The position numbers and the translations under genes were made by a program. A stretch of 64,000 nucleotides of DNA from Arthrobacter sp. PAMC 25486. Lineage in GTDB: Bacteria; Actinomycetota; Actinomycetes; Actinomycetales; Micrococcaceae. Shown one piece after another: positions 43,112 through 53,060 of the stretch (positions within the stretch are counted from its first letter, which is position 1; each line of letters starts with the position of its first letter). The notes under the pieces were generated by a model. That model did not search any database. It saw nothing but the letters and a program-made list of their open reading frames with translations, and was not told the DNA's origin. Location: NCBI RefSeq assembly GCF_000785535.1, contig NZ_CP007595.1, positions 3,060,439 through 3,124,438 of the forward strand, given 5' to 3'.

Positions 43112-46100
43112 TAGTACTGCACCTCCTGGGAACGGCGACGGATGGTGGAAACGTTGTCTCGCTGGTTTCCGGTGGGGCCAAGGTAGTTGAACGCGTACGT
43201 CAGCTGCGCGTACCCGCCGATCAAGTGCGAGGGTTTCACCAGCAGACGGGTGACCGAGTTGTGGATGCCGCCGCGGCGGCCGGTGGCCTCGGACTTGGGC
43301 ACATCAATGGTGCGTTCCTGGGCGTGGTAAATGTAGGCGACTCCTTCGGGCATGCGGTGGCTGACCACCGCCCTGCCCACGAACACGCCGTTGGCATTGA
43401 CACACTCAACCCATTCGTTGTCCTTAACATTGATCGAGCCGGCATCCTGCGGGCTCATCCACACGGTGGGGCCGCCGCGGGAGAGGGAGAGCATCAGCAG
43501 GTTGTCCTGGTATTCGGAATGGATGGACCACTTGGAGTGCGGCGTCAGGTAGCGCACCACAATTTCCTTGTCCCCATTGGGGCCAAGCTTCGGCTCGCCA
43601 AACAGCCGGTGCATGTCCAACGGGGGACGGTAGATCGGCAGGGCCTCGCCAATGTCGATCATCCAGTCGTGGTCAAGGAAGAAGTGCATGCGCCCGGTCA
43701 GCGTGTGGAACGGCTTGAGCCGCTCAATGTTCTGCGTGAACGGTGAGTAGCGCCGCCCGCCCGTCTCCGATCCCGACCATTCCGGGGAGGTGATGACCGG
43801 CTGCGGGCCGGCCTGGGTCATGGCGAAGGAGATGTGCTTCTCTTCGCTGCCCTCGGCCAGGTCAACGAGCTTCACACCGGTCTTGCGTTCAAGTTCCTTG
43901 AAGCCGGCGACGGCGAGCTGGCCGTTGGTGGTGCCGGAGAACGTCAGGATGGCCTCCGCCATCTTCGCATCGGTGTCGATGGCCGGCCGGCCATGGGCCG
44001 CGCCGCCCATCATGACGCCGTTGGCCTTGGCCAGGTGGTCCAGTGCAGCATCCAGTTTGTAGGTGATGTCCTTGACGGTGAAGCCCAGCTTGTCCGCCAG
44101 AGGTCCGACGGCGGTGAGCTTGTTCGCGATGGCCGTGTAGTCCCGCTCCACAATGGTGAAGTTCGGCATGTTTTGGCCGGGGACGCCTTCGATTCCCTCC
44201 TTGCGCCAGTCGCGGACCACGCCGCCGGGCTGGGCGATCTGGCCCACGGTGTCGTGGATGAGCGGGACGCTGACCAGGTCCTTGCGGGTGCCCAGGTGTT
44301 TCACGGACTGGCGGGAGAATTCCTCGGCCAGCAGGGTGAATAGCTCAAAGTCGGTCTTGGTCTCCCACGGCGGGTCGATGGCCGGGGTGAAGGCGTGCAC
44401 AAAGGGATGCATGTCGGTGGAGGAGAGGTCGTGCTTCTCATACCAGGTGGCGGCCGGGAACACGACGTCGGAGAGCAGGGTGGTGCTGGTCATGCGGAAG
44501 TCGGCCGACATCAGGAAGTCAAGCTTTCCCTCCGGTCCTTCCTCATGCCATGTCACGTCCTGCGGTTTCAACGATTCGTGGCTGTCCTGGCCCATGACGT
44601 TGTTGTGGGTGCCCAGCAGGTTCCGCAGGAAGTACTCGTTGCCCTTGGCGGAGGAGCCGAACAAGTTGGAGCGCCACAGCACCAGGGTGCGCGGCCAGTT
44701 TTCTGGGGCGTCGATGTCCTCGATGGCGGGGTTTACGGTGCGGTTCATGAGTGATTGCGCCACCCACGTCTTCTCATCCGGGGCCTCGCCTGCGGCGACC
44801 GCCGCGATGGCTTTGTCGGCTAGGTCGAGGGGGTTGGAATCGAACTGCGGGTAGAACGGCATCCAGCCCAGGCGCACGGACTGTGCCAGTGCGTCGGCTG
44901 TGTGCATGCCGTCGAGGTTGCCGGTGGACAGCGGCGACTTCAGCGCGTCGGCCGAGTAGCCGTCCTGGCGCCACTGGTCAGTGTGCATATACCAGTAGCC
45001 GGTGCCGATCATGGTGCGCGGCGGGCGCGACCAGTCCAGGCCGTTGGCCAGGGACACCCAACCCGTGATGGGGCGGCATTTTTCCTGGCCCACGTAGTGC
45101 GCCCAGCCGCCGCCGTTGCGGCCCATGCAGCCCGTCAGCATGACGAGCGCCAAGATGGCACGGTAGGTGGTGTCGCCGTGGAACCACTGGCAGATGCCGG
45201 CGCCCATGATGATCATGGAACGGCCCTTGGACTGCTCGGCGTTACGGGCGAATTCGCGGGCGACCCGGATGCAGGCCTGTGCCGGGACGGAGGTGACTTC
45301 CTCCTGCCAGGCGGGGGTGTAGGGGATGGAAACGTCGTTGTAGTCCTTGGCCCAGACGCCGGGAAGGCCGGTCCGGCCTACGCCGTACTGGGCGAGCATG
45401 AGGTCGTAGACGGTGGTGACCAGGTGCCCGCCCACCATTTTCGCCGGCACACCGCGGTGCATGATGGTGCCTGCACCTTCGGGGTCCTCAAAGCAGGGGA
45501 GCAGGATCTCCACGGACTCGGAGGTGACCTCATCCATGCTGAGGGCCGGTTCGATGCCGGTCAAATCAAGGTTCCACTTGCCCTCGCCCGTCTTGGAATA
45601 TCTGTGGCCCATGGTGCCGTTGGGCACAAGCCCAGAGCCGGTGACCTTGTCGAAGAGCATGGTCTTGAACGCGGCGTCCTCGAGACTCTCCTGGCCGGGG
45701 ACGAACGCAGCGGTGAGGAATTTCCCGGGAACGTAAGTCCCGTCGTCGTGCTTCTCCAAGCGGACCAAGAAAGGCAGGTCGGTGAACTGGCGGACATAGT
45801 CCTGGAAGAACGGGACCTGCCGGTCAACGAAGAATTCCTTCAGCGTCACGTGGCCCATGCCCATGGCGAGTGCGGCGTCAGTGCCGGCCTGGGCGGGAAG
45901 CCACTCGTCGGCGAACTTGGTGTTGTCCGCGTAATCGGGGCTGATGGCGATGACCTTCGTGCCGCGGTAGCGAACCTCCACCATCCAGTGCGCGTCCGGG
46001 GTGCGGGTGACGGGGACGTTGGAGCCCCACATCATCAGGTAGGTAGCGTCCCACCAGTCGCCGGATTCTGGGACGTCGGTCTGATCGCCGAACACTTGCG

Positions 46101-46824
46101 GGCTGGCGACGGGAAGGTCCGCGTACCAGTCGTAGAAGGAGGTCATGACGCCGCCGATGAGCTGCACAAAGCGGGTGCCGATCGCGTGGCTGACCATGGA
46201 CATGGCCGGGATCGGGGAGAAGCCGGAGACGCGGTCGGGGCCGTACGTCTTGATGGTGTTCACGTGTGCGGCGGCGGCAATTTCCAGTGCCTCGGCCCAG
46301 GAGGTGCGGACGAGGCCGCCCTTGCCGCGGGCATTCTGGTAGCGCCTGCGCTTCTCGGGGTCCGTGGAGACTTCGGCGAACGCCAGGACGGGGTCCTTCA
46401 GGCGGGCCTTGGCCTCGCGGTACATTTCCACGAGCACGCCGCGGGCGTAAGGGAAGCGGACGCGGGTGGGGGAGTAGGTGTACCAGGAGAACGCGGCGCC
46501 GCGGGGGCAGCCGCGGGGCTCGTACTCGGGGCTGTCCGGGCCCACGGACGGGTAGTCGGTCTGCTGGGATTCCCACGTGATGATGCCGTCCTTGACGTAC
46601 ACCTTCCAGGAACACGAGCCCGTGCAGTTCACGCCGTGGGTGGAACGCACCACCTTGTCGTGGCTCCACCGGTCGCGGTAGAAGATGTCCCCAGCCCGGC
46701 CGCCCTCGCGAAACACGACCCGTGAATCATCCGTTTCATCCCATTTGGTGAAGAAACGGCCCAATTTCAACATTGCGTCAGACGCCGGTCCGTCTACCCC
46801 AGCGACAAAAGTTTCAGCAGTCAT
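43111..46824 (-). CDS. narG: Respiratory nitrate reductase alpha subunit (molybdopterin)
   Basis: 1237-residue catalytic subunit reducing nitrate to nitrite. Near the N-terminus STHGVNCTGSCSWKVYVKDG supplies the Fe-S ligands (His and Cys), followed by WESQQTDYP. The C-terminal molybdopterin-binding dinucleotide domain is complete. First gene of narGHJI-narK on the minus strand. The upstream 720 bases carry no gene. A menaquinol-driven, membrane-bound cytoplasmic enzyme supporting anaerobic growth on nitrate. Confidence 0.97.
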   Translation of the reverse strand: MTAETFVAGVDGPASDAMLKLGRFFTKWDETDDSRVVFREGGRAGDIFYRDRWSHDKVVRSTHGVNCTGSCSWKVYVKDGIITWESQQTDYPSVGPDSPEYEPRGCPRGAAFSWYTYSPTRVRFPYARGVLVEMYREAKARLKDPVLAFAEVSTDPEKRRRYQNARGKGGLVRTSWAEALEIAAAAHVNTIKTYGPDRVSGFSPIPAMSMVSHAIGTRFVQLIGGVMTSFYDWYADLPVASPQVFGDQTDVPESGDWWDATYLMMWGSNVPVTRTPDAHWMVEVRYRGTKVIAISPDYADNTKFADEWLPAQAGTDAALAMGMGHVTLKEFFVDRQVPFFQDYVRQFTDLPFLVRLEKHDDGTYVPGKFLTAAFVPGQESLEDAAFKTMLFDKVTGSGLVPNGTMGHRYSKTGEGKWNLDLTGIEPALSMDEVTSESVEILLPCFEDPEGAGTIMHRGVPAKMVGGHLVTTVYDLMLAQYGVGRTGLPGVWAKDYNDVSIPYTPAWQEEVTSVPAQACIRVAREFARNAEQSKGRSMIIMGAGICQWFHGDTTYRAILALVMLTGCMGRNGGGWAHYVGQEKCRPITGWVSLANGLDWSRPPRTMIGTGYWYMHTDQWRQDGYSADALKSPLSTGNLDGMHTADALAQSVRLGWMPFYPQFDSNPLDLADKAIAAVAAGEAPDEKTWVAQSLMNRTVNPAIEDIDAPENWPRTLVLWRSNLFGSSAKGNEYFLRNLLGTHNNVMGQDSHESLKPQDVTWHEEGPEGKLDFLMSADFRMTSTTLLSDVVFPAATWYEKHDLSSTDMHPFVHAFTPAIDPPWETKTDFELFTLLAEEFSRQSVKHLGTRKDLVSVPLIHDTVGQIAQPGGVVRDWRKEGIEGVPGQNMPNFTIVERDYTAIANKLTAVGPLADKLGFTVKDITYKLDAALDHLAKANGVMMGGAAHGRPAIDTDAKMAEAILTFSGTTNGQLAVAGFKELERKTGVKLVDLAEGSEEKHISFAMTQAGPQPVITSPEWSGSETGGRRYSPFTQNIERLKPFHTLTGRMHFFLDHDWMIDIGEALPIYRPPLDMHRLFGEPKLGPNGDKEIVVRYLTPHSKWSIHSEYQDNLLMLSLSRGGPTVWMSPQDAGSINVKDNEWVECVNANGVFVGRAVVSHRMPEGVAYIYHAQERTIDVPKSEATGRRGGIHNSVTRLLVKPSHLIGGYAQLTYAFNYLGPTGNQRDNVSTIRRRSQEVQY

Positions 46825-47546
46825 GGCCCCACCCTAGGGCGCCTTGCGGGCGAATTCTACGGTCCTGCTAATAGTCAACAGAAGGCTGATCTAATTCTTG
46901 CCTAATGTATGCGACTTTTAAGTTTCGTGGCAGGCAATGTGTCGTGGACCTTATGCAATATTAAGTTCGCCCGGGGGATTGTTACGGGTGGTTTGTGTTT
47001 GCCGAAAGCTGTTGATATTCGAGCGTTTGTGTGAGTGAGGGGGCCTGGATGTGCTGGATGCTTCGGGTGCGTGAGTGTCCGGATTTCGGTTCGGCCCAGA
47101 GCCGTCCTGGCGCCGTTTCAACGCCGGCGACCTGCGCCGCCGGCTACGTGAAGCCGGCGGTGGGGCCATGACTGTTCACTTTTTGTCCCAAAACGACGGC
47201 TTTGGGGCCAAGACTGTACTTTCATGGCGTGATGGGCATGCGGCGGCCTGAATTTGGCGGTTGTCCGCGTTTTGGGGCGCCGTCAGGGCGCCGGACGCCG
47301 TCCAGACCCTCTTCTTATCCGGAACAGCAGATACGACGGGTGGGTATCCCTAATCTGATTCGAGATGGCAGGTAAGCGGGGTTGCCGCCACAGGCACCCG
47401 GCCTAGCTGCCATCTCGAATCGACAAAGGGCATAACGCAAGGCGACCCGCCCAGCGCCGTCCCGGAACACGTCCGCTGGCGCGTCCATGGTCCGGCTGCC
47501 AAGGCGCGTGGGCCTTGGCGGCTGGGAGGGTCGGGAGAAGAGAAAG
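46825..47546. other. 722-base intergenic region upstream of narG with repeats
   Basis: No convincing gene. The part next to narG is AT-richer and must hold its promoter; TAGAAT on the minus strand near 46855-46860 could be a -10 box but the -35 is unclear and I see no clean FNR-type palindrome. Other content: near-copies TGGGGCCATGACTGTTCACTTT (47161) and TTTGGGGCCAAGACTGTACTTT (47201), and a hairpin with arms at 47357-47371 and 47407-47421. Confidence 0.5.
47357..47421. repeat. Inverted repeat, possible terminator downstream of trmB
   Basis: GATTCGAGATGGCAG (47357-47371) and CTGCCATCTCGAATC (47407-47421) are perfect 15-bp complements with a 35-base, GC-rich loop. trmB ends at 47547 on the minus strand, about 125 bases before it in the direction of transcription, so it may be its terminator. 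Confidence 0.55.
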
Positions 47547-48491
47547 TTAGTTGCGGCGGAAGGCCAGGTCGAAGATGACCCGGCCGGCCTTGTGCGCCTT
47601 GCCCTCAAAACTGGTCAGTACGCGCCCGTCGAAGCGCGGAGCCCAGCCGCCGGCCTCATCCGGCTCATCACTTTGTTCGCAGTCGACTCCGCTGAGGCGC
47701 GCCGCGGTCAGGGGGCTCTCGGAGCCGGCGCGCTCGCCGTCGTGCATGTTGGAGAAGTCTGCCGAAGCATTGCCCACTTCCAGCATCTGCTCGGCGTAGG
47801 AGGACCAGTCGGTGGCCAGGCGCCAGGTGCCGCCGGGGGCCAGAACGCGGGCCACGAGTGGCGCGAAGGCGTCCTTCACCATGCGGCGCTTGTTGTGCTT
47901 CGTCTTGTGCCAGGGGTCGGGGAAGAATACCCAGACTTCGCTCACGGAACCGGCCGGCAGCATGGTGCTCAGGACCTCGGGTGCGTTTGCCTGGACCACA
48001 CGGACGTTGCTGATCTTGTTGGCGACGAGCTTCTGGATGGTCTGGGCCAGGCCGGGCGTGTAGACCTCCACGGCCAGGAAGTCCTTGTCCGGGTTTTCCA
48101 TGGCGGCGTGGATGACGGCGTCGCCCAAGCCCGAACCGATTTCGACGACGAGCGGGGCTGTGCGGCCGAATTCCTCCGCGGCGTCAAAGGCGTACTCCGG
48201 GTGGACGGAGGTGTCGGCGATATGGCGGGGGATGTCCACGGCCAGGTATGCGGAGTGTTCGTCCCAGGCCTTCTGGCGCTTGCCCTGCAGGCGGGTGCCG
48301 CGGCGTACAAATGACACCGTCTGCCTGCGGTAGGTGCCTTCGGCGGCCTGGGTTCCCGGGGTGATGGGCCGCGCCGAGCCGTCCTCCGTGCGGGGCGCAC
48401 GCTGCTCGTCGCTGGCAGATGCGTCGGTCGCGGATGCATCGGTCGCTGCGGATGCGGGGGTTTCGGTGGCGGAAGCTGGGGTTTCACTCAT
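47547..48491 (-). CDS. trmB: tRNA (guanine-N7-)-methyltransferase
   Basis: 314 residues from ATG 48491. An Ala/Thr/Ser-rich 50-residue N-terminal extension precedes the TrmB fold. Motifs: VVEIGSGLGDAVIHAA (SAM binding), AVEVYTPGLAQ, and WVFFPDPWHKTKHNKRR, the TrmB hallmark. It makes m7G46 in tRNA. The C-terminus LTSFEGKAHKAGRVIFDLAF is family-like. Starts upstream of 48491 are less likely. Confidence 0.93.
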   Translation of the reverse strand: MSETPASATETPASAATDASATDASASDEQRAPRTEDGSARPITPGTQAAEGTYRRQTVSFVRRGTRLQGKRQKAWDEHSAYLAVDIPRHIADTSVHPEYAFDAAEEFGRTAPLVVEIGSGLGDAVIHAAMENPDKDFLAVEVYTPGLAQTIQKLVANKISNVRVVQANAPEVLSTMLPAGSVSEVWVFFPDPWHKTKHNKRRMVKDAFAPLVARVLAPGGTWRLATDWSSYAEQMLEVGNASADFSNMHDGERAGSESPLTAARLSGVDCEQSDEPDEAGGWAPRFDGRVLTSFEGKAHKAGRVIFDLAFRRN

Positions 48492-48836
48492 CACCGTTAA
48501 GCGTACCGGGGATCGGCGGGCGTCCGTGAAGGGGCCGCCGTGCAGGCGCATCAGGTGCTGTTTCAAACTTCCTCAACGGCACCAGCCGCCCGGGCGAGCC
48601 GGGGCGAAGGTGAGATGCGGCACTAAGGTGAGTGCCCGGCGTCGTACCGCTGCTAGAATAGGACTACTTAATGTGCATCTCGCGCATTCTGCGTCGATGA
48701 ACGCATGCAACTTGTCCCGCATTGATTTCGCTTCAAAGCATCTCGCGGTTGACTCGCTCTGGCATTGAATCGGCGAACCCGCTGTCAAAACTGACTGTGG
48801 GACGTTGAACCGCCTTACGAAAGATTCTCTCTTTAC

Positions 48837-50528
48837 ATGACAACTTTTGCTGCCCTTGGTGCGCCCAAGGAAATTGTTGCTTCACTCGCCGCCCAGGGCA
48901 TCGAGGAAGCATTCCCCATTCAGGTCAAGACCTTGCCGGACACCCTTGCAGGCCGTGACGTGTTGGGCCGTGGCCGCACCGGCTCCGGCAAGACCATTGC
49001 CTTCGCCATCCCGCTCGTGGCCCGCCTGGCCGAGCGCGAAGCCCCTTACTTCCGCAAGCCCGGCCGCCCCATGGGCCTGGTCCTGGCGCCGACACGCGAG
49101 CTGGCCACCCAGCTGAACAACACCATCGAGCCGCTCGCCAAGGCGATGGGCTTGAACACCACAGTCATTTACGGCGGCGTCTCACAGGCCCGCCAGGAAA
49201 AGGCCCTGCGCGCCGGCGTTGACATTGTCATCGCCTGCCCGGGCCGCCTCGAAGACCTCATGAAGCAGCGCATCGTGTCGCTGGAAAACGTTGAGATCAC
49301 CGTGCTGGATGAGGCCGACCACATGGCCGACCTCGGCTTCCTGCCCGTCGTCAAGCGCCTGCTCGACACCACCCCCACGCAGGGCCAGCGCATGCTGTTC
49401 TCCGCCACCTTGGATAACGGCGTGGACAAGATTGTCCAGCGCTACCTCTCCAACCAGCTCACCCACTCGGTGGACGAGGCCAAGGCCGCCGTCTCCACCA
49501 TGGAACACCACGTACTTGTCGTTGGTGACCAGACGGTGAAGAAGCAGGTCATTGTTGAGCTCGCATCGGGTGAAGGCCGCCGCATCCTGTTCATGCGCAC
49601 CAAGCACCACGCCCGCAAGCTTGCCAAGACCCTGACCGACGCCGGCATCCCCGCCGTCGACCTGCACGGCAACCTGTCGCAGAACGCCCGCGACCGGAAC
49701 CTGGCCGAGTTCTCCACCGGCGACGTCCGCGTCCTGGTTGCCACCGACGTTGCCGCCCGCGGCGTGCACGTTGACGACATCGAACTGGTCATCCACGTCG
49801 ACCCGCCCACAGAGCACAAGGCGTACCTGCACCGTTCAGGCCGCACCGCCCGTGCCGGATCCGACGGCGTCGTCGTCACCTTGACGCTCCCCGAGCAGCA
49901 GAGCGACGTCAAGAAGCTCATGCGCGCAGCCGGCGTGGACGTGAACTTTGAGCGCGTCACCACCAGCTCACCCGTGATCGCCTCGTTGGTGGGCGACGTT
50001 GCCGACAAGATTGACCCCCGCACCCGCGCAGCACTGCTCGCCTCGAAGCAGCCTGCACAGGGCGGCGGCACCTCAACCGGTGCAAACGCCCAGCGCAAGC
50101 GCGCCCGCACAGGCGCAGCCCCCACGGCCGGCGGTCGTGGCGGCCGCGGCGGACGTGGACGTGTTGCCTCCGAGGGTGGCTCGCGCGAAGGCGCGGCGGG
50201 CAACCGTTCCGAGCGTCGCGACGGCCAGGTCTCACGCCCGGCAGGCTCCGGCCGTCCGGCACGCAGCGGCGAGGGCCGTCCGGCCCGCGACGGCGACGTC
50301 GCCCGCGGACGCCGCGCACCCCAGGGTGGTTCACGCGAAGGCGCACGCGAAGGCGCACGTGAAGGTGCCGGTTCACGCGGCGGATCCAGCGTTGCCTGGT
50401 CCTCCAACACCGGCGGCACCTCCGGCGGCAGCTACAACGCCAACGGCGGCGACAAGTCCCGCCCGGCACGTTCCGGCGGACCCCGCCGCGCATCGGCTCC
50501 GGCTTCAAACCAGCGCCGCAGCCGCTAG
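48837..50528 (+). CDS. DEAD-box RNA helicase with RG-rich tail
   Basis: 563 residues. Helicase core (1-370): Q-motif FPIQ, GRGRTGSGKT, PTRELATQL, VLDEADHMADLGF, FSATL, ARGVHVDDI and HRSGRTARAG. Residues 400-563 are Arg/Gly-rich and repetitive (GGRGGRGGRGR, RPARSGEGRPARDGD), typical of RNA-binding, low-complexity tails in actinobacterial helicases linked to ribosome assembly or cold growth. Substrate unspecific. No clear ribosome binding site; the leader is about 180 bases if TAGAAT near 48655 is the -10. Confidence 0.93.
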   Translation: MTTFAALGAPKEIVASLAAQGIEEAFPIQVKTLPDTLAGRDVLGRGRTGSGKTIAFAIPLVARLAEREAPYFRKPGRPMGLVLAPTRELATQLNNTIEPLAKAMGLNTTVIYGGVSQARQEKALRAGVDIVIACPGRLEDLMKQRIVSLENVEITVLDEADHMADLGFLPVVKRLLDTTPTQGQRMLFSATLDNGVDKIVQRYLSNQLTHSVDEAKAAVSTMEHHVLVVGDQTVKKQVIVELASGEGRRILFMRTKHHARKLAKTLTDAGIPAVDLHGNLSQNARDRNLAEFSTGDVRVLVATDVAARGVHVDDIELVIHVDPPTEHKAYLHRSGRTARAGSDGVVVTLTLPEQQSDVKKLMRAAGVDVNFERVTTSSPVIASLVGDVADKIDPRTRAALLASKQPAQGGGTSTGANAQRKRARTGAAPTAGGRGGRGGRGRVASEGGSREGAAGNRSERRDGQVSRPAGSGRPARSGEGRPARDGDVARGRRAPQGGSREGAREGAREGAGSRGGSSVAWSSNTGGTSGGSYNANGGDKSRPARSGGPRRASAPASNQRRSR

Positions 50529-50539
50529 CAGTTCCTAAA

Positions 50540-50603
50540 CTGACCCGCAGAAAACGGCGAAAACCTTGAATTTCGGGGATTTTCGCCGTTTACTGCGGGT
50601 CAG
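50540..50603. terminator. Terminator after the DEAD-box helicase gene
   Basis: CTGACCCGCAG (50540-50550) pairs with CTGCGGGTCAG (50593-50603) and AAACGGCGAAAA (50552-50563) with TTTTCGCCGTTT (50580-50591). The total is over 20 bp, and ATTTGTTT follows on the plus strand. Confidence 0.8.
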
Positions 50604-50719
50604 ATTTGTTTAATCAGGGCAAGCACGACGGCGGAACCCGACTTTTGCGTGCGGCCCGCCGGGCGCCGGGGTCACTGATGGCGGCGCGTGGGCACCCGGC
50701 CGGGGACGCGGCGTCGAAC

Positions 50720-51490
50720 TTAATCTGAAGTGGTGGGCTCCGGCGGGGCCAGGTCCAAAAATGGCTCAAGGGCCTGCTTGAACGCCGGGAGATCTGCTTC
50801 GGCAATCGTGGTCACCCCGTAGTCGAGGGAGATGCTGCGCGGCTGCCCGGCGGAGCCCGCATATTCCTTGGCGGCAGCACCCGTGGTGTCCCGGTCCACG
50901 TTCACTATTGTCAAGGACAGCCACTGCGAGTCGGCATAGGCTGTGCCAGACCACCAGTAAAGTTTGTCCAGATCCGCCGTGCCGTACTTCTCCACCAGTT
51001 CCTCGTGCCATGCGGAGTCGTCCTTGAGCCTGTCGGCGTCGGGGGACAACTTCACCAGTCCAAGCCCCCGAGCGGTGGTGATGCGGTTGGTGACGGCCAG
51101 GATTCGTTCCCAATCGACGGTTTCGGCCGGGGCGGTGTTGCTGGCCCATGACACCGAGTTGAACGTGGTGGTCATGGCCTTGCCGCCGTATCCGTTGCCT
51201 TGGGCGGGATACCATCCGGCCTCGCCGCTGGCGGTCCACTGCAGCCCGAACTCTTCAGCCAGCGCTGCCTTGAGCTCGTCCAGAATTGCTGCTGAAACTC
51301 CTTCAGCGTCTTCTTTGATGGGCGCTGCGAGGAGTTCCTCAGGCAGCGAATAGGCATGGACCGGATAGTCCTTCCAGCTCACGCTGACCTCTTGCCCGGC
51401 AGTGTTGGTGTACGTGGTGGTTGGCGGAGCTGCGCAGGCGCCGAGCAACAATATTGAAAGCAGCACAGCCACAGTGCGAATTTTTGTCAT
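50720..51490 (-). CDS. Lipoprotein of unknown function
   Basis: 256 residues with a signal peptide and lipobox LLGAC (about residues 15-19), so likely lipid-anchored outside. No recognised domain. The mature part is soluble-looking with several Trp/Tyr residues and a conserved-looking AWHEELVEKYGTADLDKLYW. Divergent from the adjacent two-component system genes. The function cannot be assigned. Confidence 0.78.
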   Translation of the reverse strand: MTKIRTVAVLLSILLLGACAAPPTTTYTNTAGQEVSVSWKDYPVHAYSLPEELLAAPIKEDAEGVSAAILDELKAALAEEFGLQWTASGEAGWYPAQGNGYGGKAMTTTFNSVSWASNTAPAETVDWERILAVTNRITTARGLGLVKLSPDADRLKDDSAWHEELVEKYGTADLDKLYWWSGTAYADSQWLSLTIVNVDRDTTGAAAKEYAGSAGQPRSISLDYGVTTIAEADLPAFKQALEPFLDLAPPEPTTSD

Positions 51491-51677
51491 TGGATGACCT
51501 TCCCCCCGAAAACCCCAAGTCTAGGCAAGGTGCGGCGCGCGATTCTCACCCCCTGGGATGAATTCCATGGCCTGCCATCAGCGACGAACCGCTGCGTTGG
51601 CCCAAAAGATGAAGGATCCAGCTTTTGGGTTGAACTCGGTCCAGGAACCCGAAAAACACGCTTCATGAGGCTTCCGC

Positions 51678-53060
51678 ATGGTTAGTGTTGCAGGCATGGA
51701 AAAGCTAATGAACGTATTGCGAATTTGGGGTGCACCACTCACTGCTGTGGTGTTCACCCTTCTTTGGCTGGTCGGTGAGGCCGGGAGGATGGGGCCGTGG
51801 CCGGGCCTGCCCACCTGGAACGGAACCATGCCGCTCCTGCTATCAACCGCCTCCATCGCCGTCTCCGCCTGGAAGCACTACGTATCACTGGGGTTCACGG
51901 CTGCGCTGCTGCTCGGGCAGTTGCTCGGCCTGATACCGCCCATGGAAGCCAACCATTGGCCCATATATGTTGGTTCCTTCATGGCCTTGGCCTTCATTCA
52001 ATGGACCGGCGATCGCCGTGCACGCGTCGTCTCCGTTGGATCCAACGCAGTTTTTCTGGTGCTTATGACAATCTTGCTGATGGCTGGGCAGTACGGCGAC
52101 GGTGTGGGCTGGTACTCCAGTCCCGATGGGCAGCTGCTCAACCAGTCTGGCGGTGAAGCACTAAATCGACTGGTGTTTTCTTTGTGGGTCGGGGTGTTGC
52201 TGCTTCTGATCGCTGTGGGATTCGCCGCAGCCGGCCGTACACTCTCCCTCTACGAAGAACGCGGCGGGTTGTTCCAGGACCGCAATCTCGCCGTGGACAC
52301 CCTGCGGCAGACCGAAGTTGACTTGATCATCGAACAGGAGAGAAGCCGTATTTCGCGCGATCTTCACGATGTGTTGGCCCATTCGCTCGCGGTCATTGCT
52401 GCCCAGTCCGACGGTGCCCGCTACATTAGTGCAGGCCAGCCTCAGCCAGTTCTCAACGCTCTGGAGAATATCTCCAGTGCTGCGCGGAGTGCCCTCGTGG
52501 ATGCCCAGCGCGTGATCGAAGGCGCCGGTGATGGGGTTGCCGCACCCCAGCCTCGCTTCAGCGATGTGCTCCCCCTGATCGAAAGAATGCGGCAGGGCAG
52601 CCTGAAGATTTCCCACACCGAGTTGGGGACCCCTGTGGAACTGACCACCGGCGCGCAGGTTGCCGTGTTCCGGATAGTGCAGGAGTGCCTCACCAATGCG
52701 CTCAAACATGGTGGCAGGGGGATTCCCGTGATAGCGCATTTTGACTGGAGCGGCCCCGGGCTGACGCTGCATATTTCCTCTGATGTTCCCGACACGGCTA
52801 CCCACCAGGCCGAAGAACCCCGCCAGGGCCGCGGCATCGCCGGCATGCGGGAACGCGCTCATTTGGCGGGTGGATGGATGAGTGCCGGGCCGGACGGCCA
52901 ACAGTTCCGTGTGACAGTTTTCCTGCCCTACGGGATGCCACAAGACATGCCCGACGGCGTGGGCCCGGCAATCGAAAACGGTGCCGAGTGTGGCGGGTCG
53001 GGCCAGCAACGGGATGCGCTGGAGACGGCTGCTGCGGCGGGAAGCGGTCATAGTGGTTGA
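51678..53060 (+). CDS. Sensor histidine kinase, NarL-system type
   Basis: 460 residues. Five or six N-terminal membrane helices (about 10-170), then a HisKA_3 dimerisation domain with phospho-acceptor His in RISRDLHDVLAHSLAVIAAQ, and an HATPase domain with QECLTNALKHG and GRGIAGMRERAHLAGG. I keep ATG 51678, which has GAGG upstream; ATG 51696 is an alternative. The gene overlaps its response regulator by 8 bases. The signal sensed is unknown. Confidence 0.9.
   Translation: MVSVAGMEKLMNVLRIWGAPLTAVVFTLLWLVGEAGRMGPWPGLPTWNGTMPLLLSTASIAVSAWKHYVSLGFTAALLLGQLLGLIPPMEANHWPIYVGSFMALAFIQWTGDRRARVVSVGSNAVFLVLMTILLMAGQYGDGVGWYSSPDGQLLNQSGGEALNRLVFSLWVGVLLLLIAVGFAAAGRTLSLYEERGGLFQDRNLAVDTLRQTEVDLIIEQERSRISRDLHDVLAHSLAVIAAQSDGARYISAGQPQPVLNALENISSAARSALVDAQRVIEGAGDGVAAPQPRFSDVLPLIERMRQGSLKISHTELGTPVELTTGAQVAVFRIVQECLTNALKHGGRGIPVIAHFDWSGPGLTLHISSDVPDTATHQAEEPRQGRGIAGMRERAHLAGGWMSAGPDGQQFRVTVFLPYGMPQDMPDGVGPAIENGAECGGSGQQRDALETAAAAGSGHSG

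Noticed and set aside
44902..46725. 607-codon plus-strand ORF opposite narG
   Set aside because: High-GC codon bias opens long antisense frames. The translation is Val/Gly/His-rich with no family pattern, while the minus strand is an unmistakable NarG.
46951..47169. Small basic ORF upstream of narG
   Set aside because: Arg/Pro/Ser-rich, no ribosome site and no family resemblance I could defend, although a remnant of a repeated gene family cannot be excluded.
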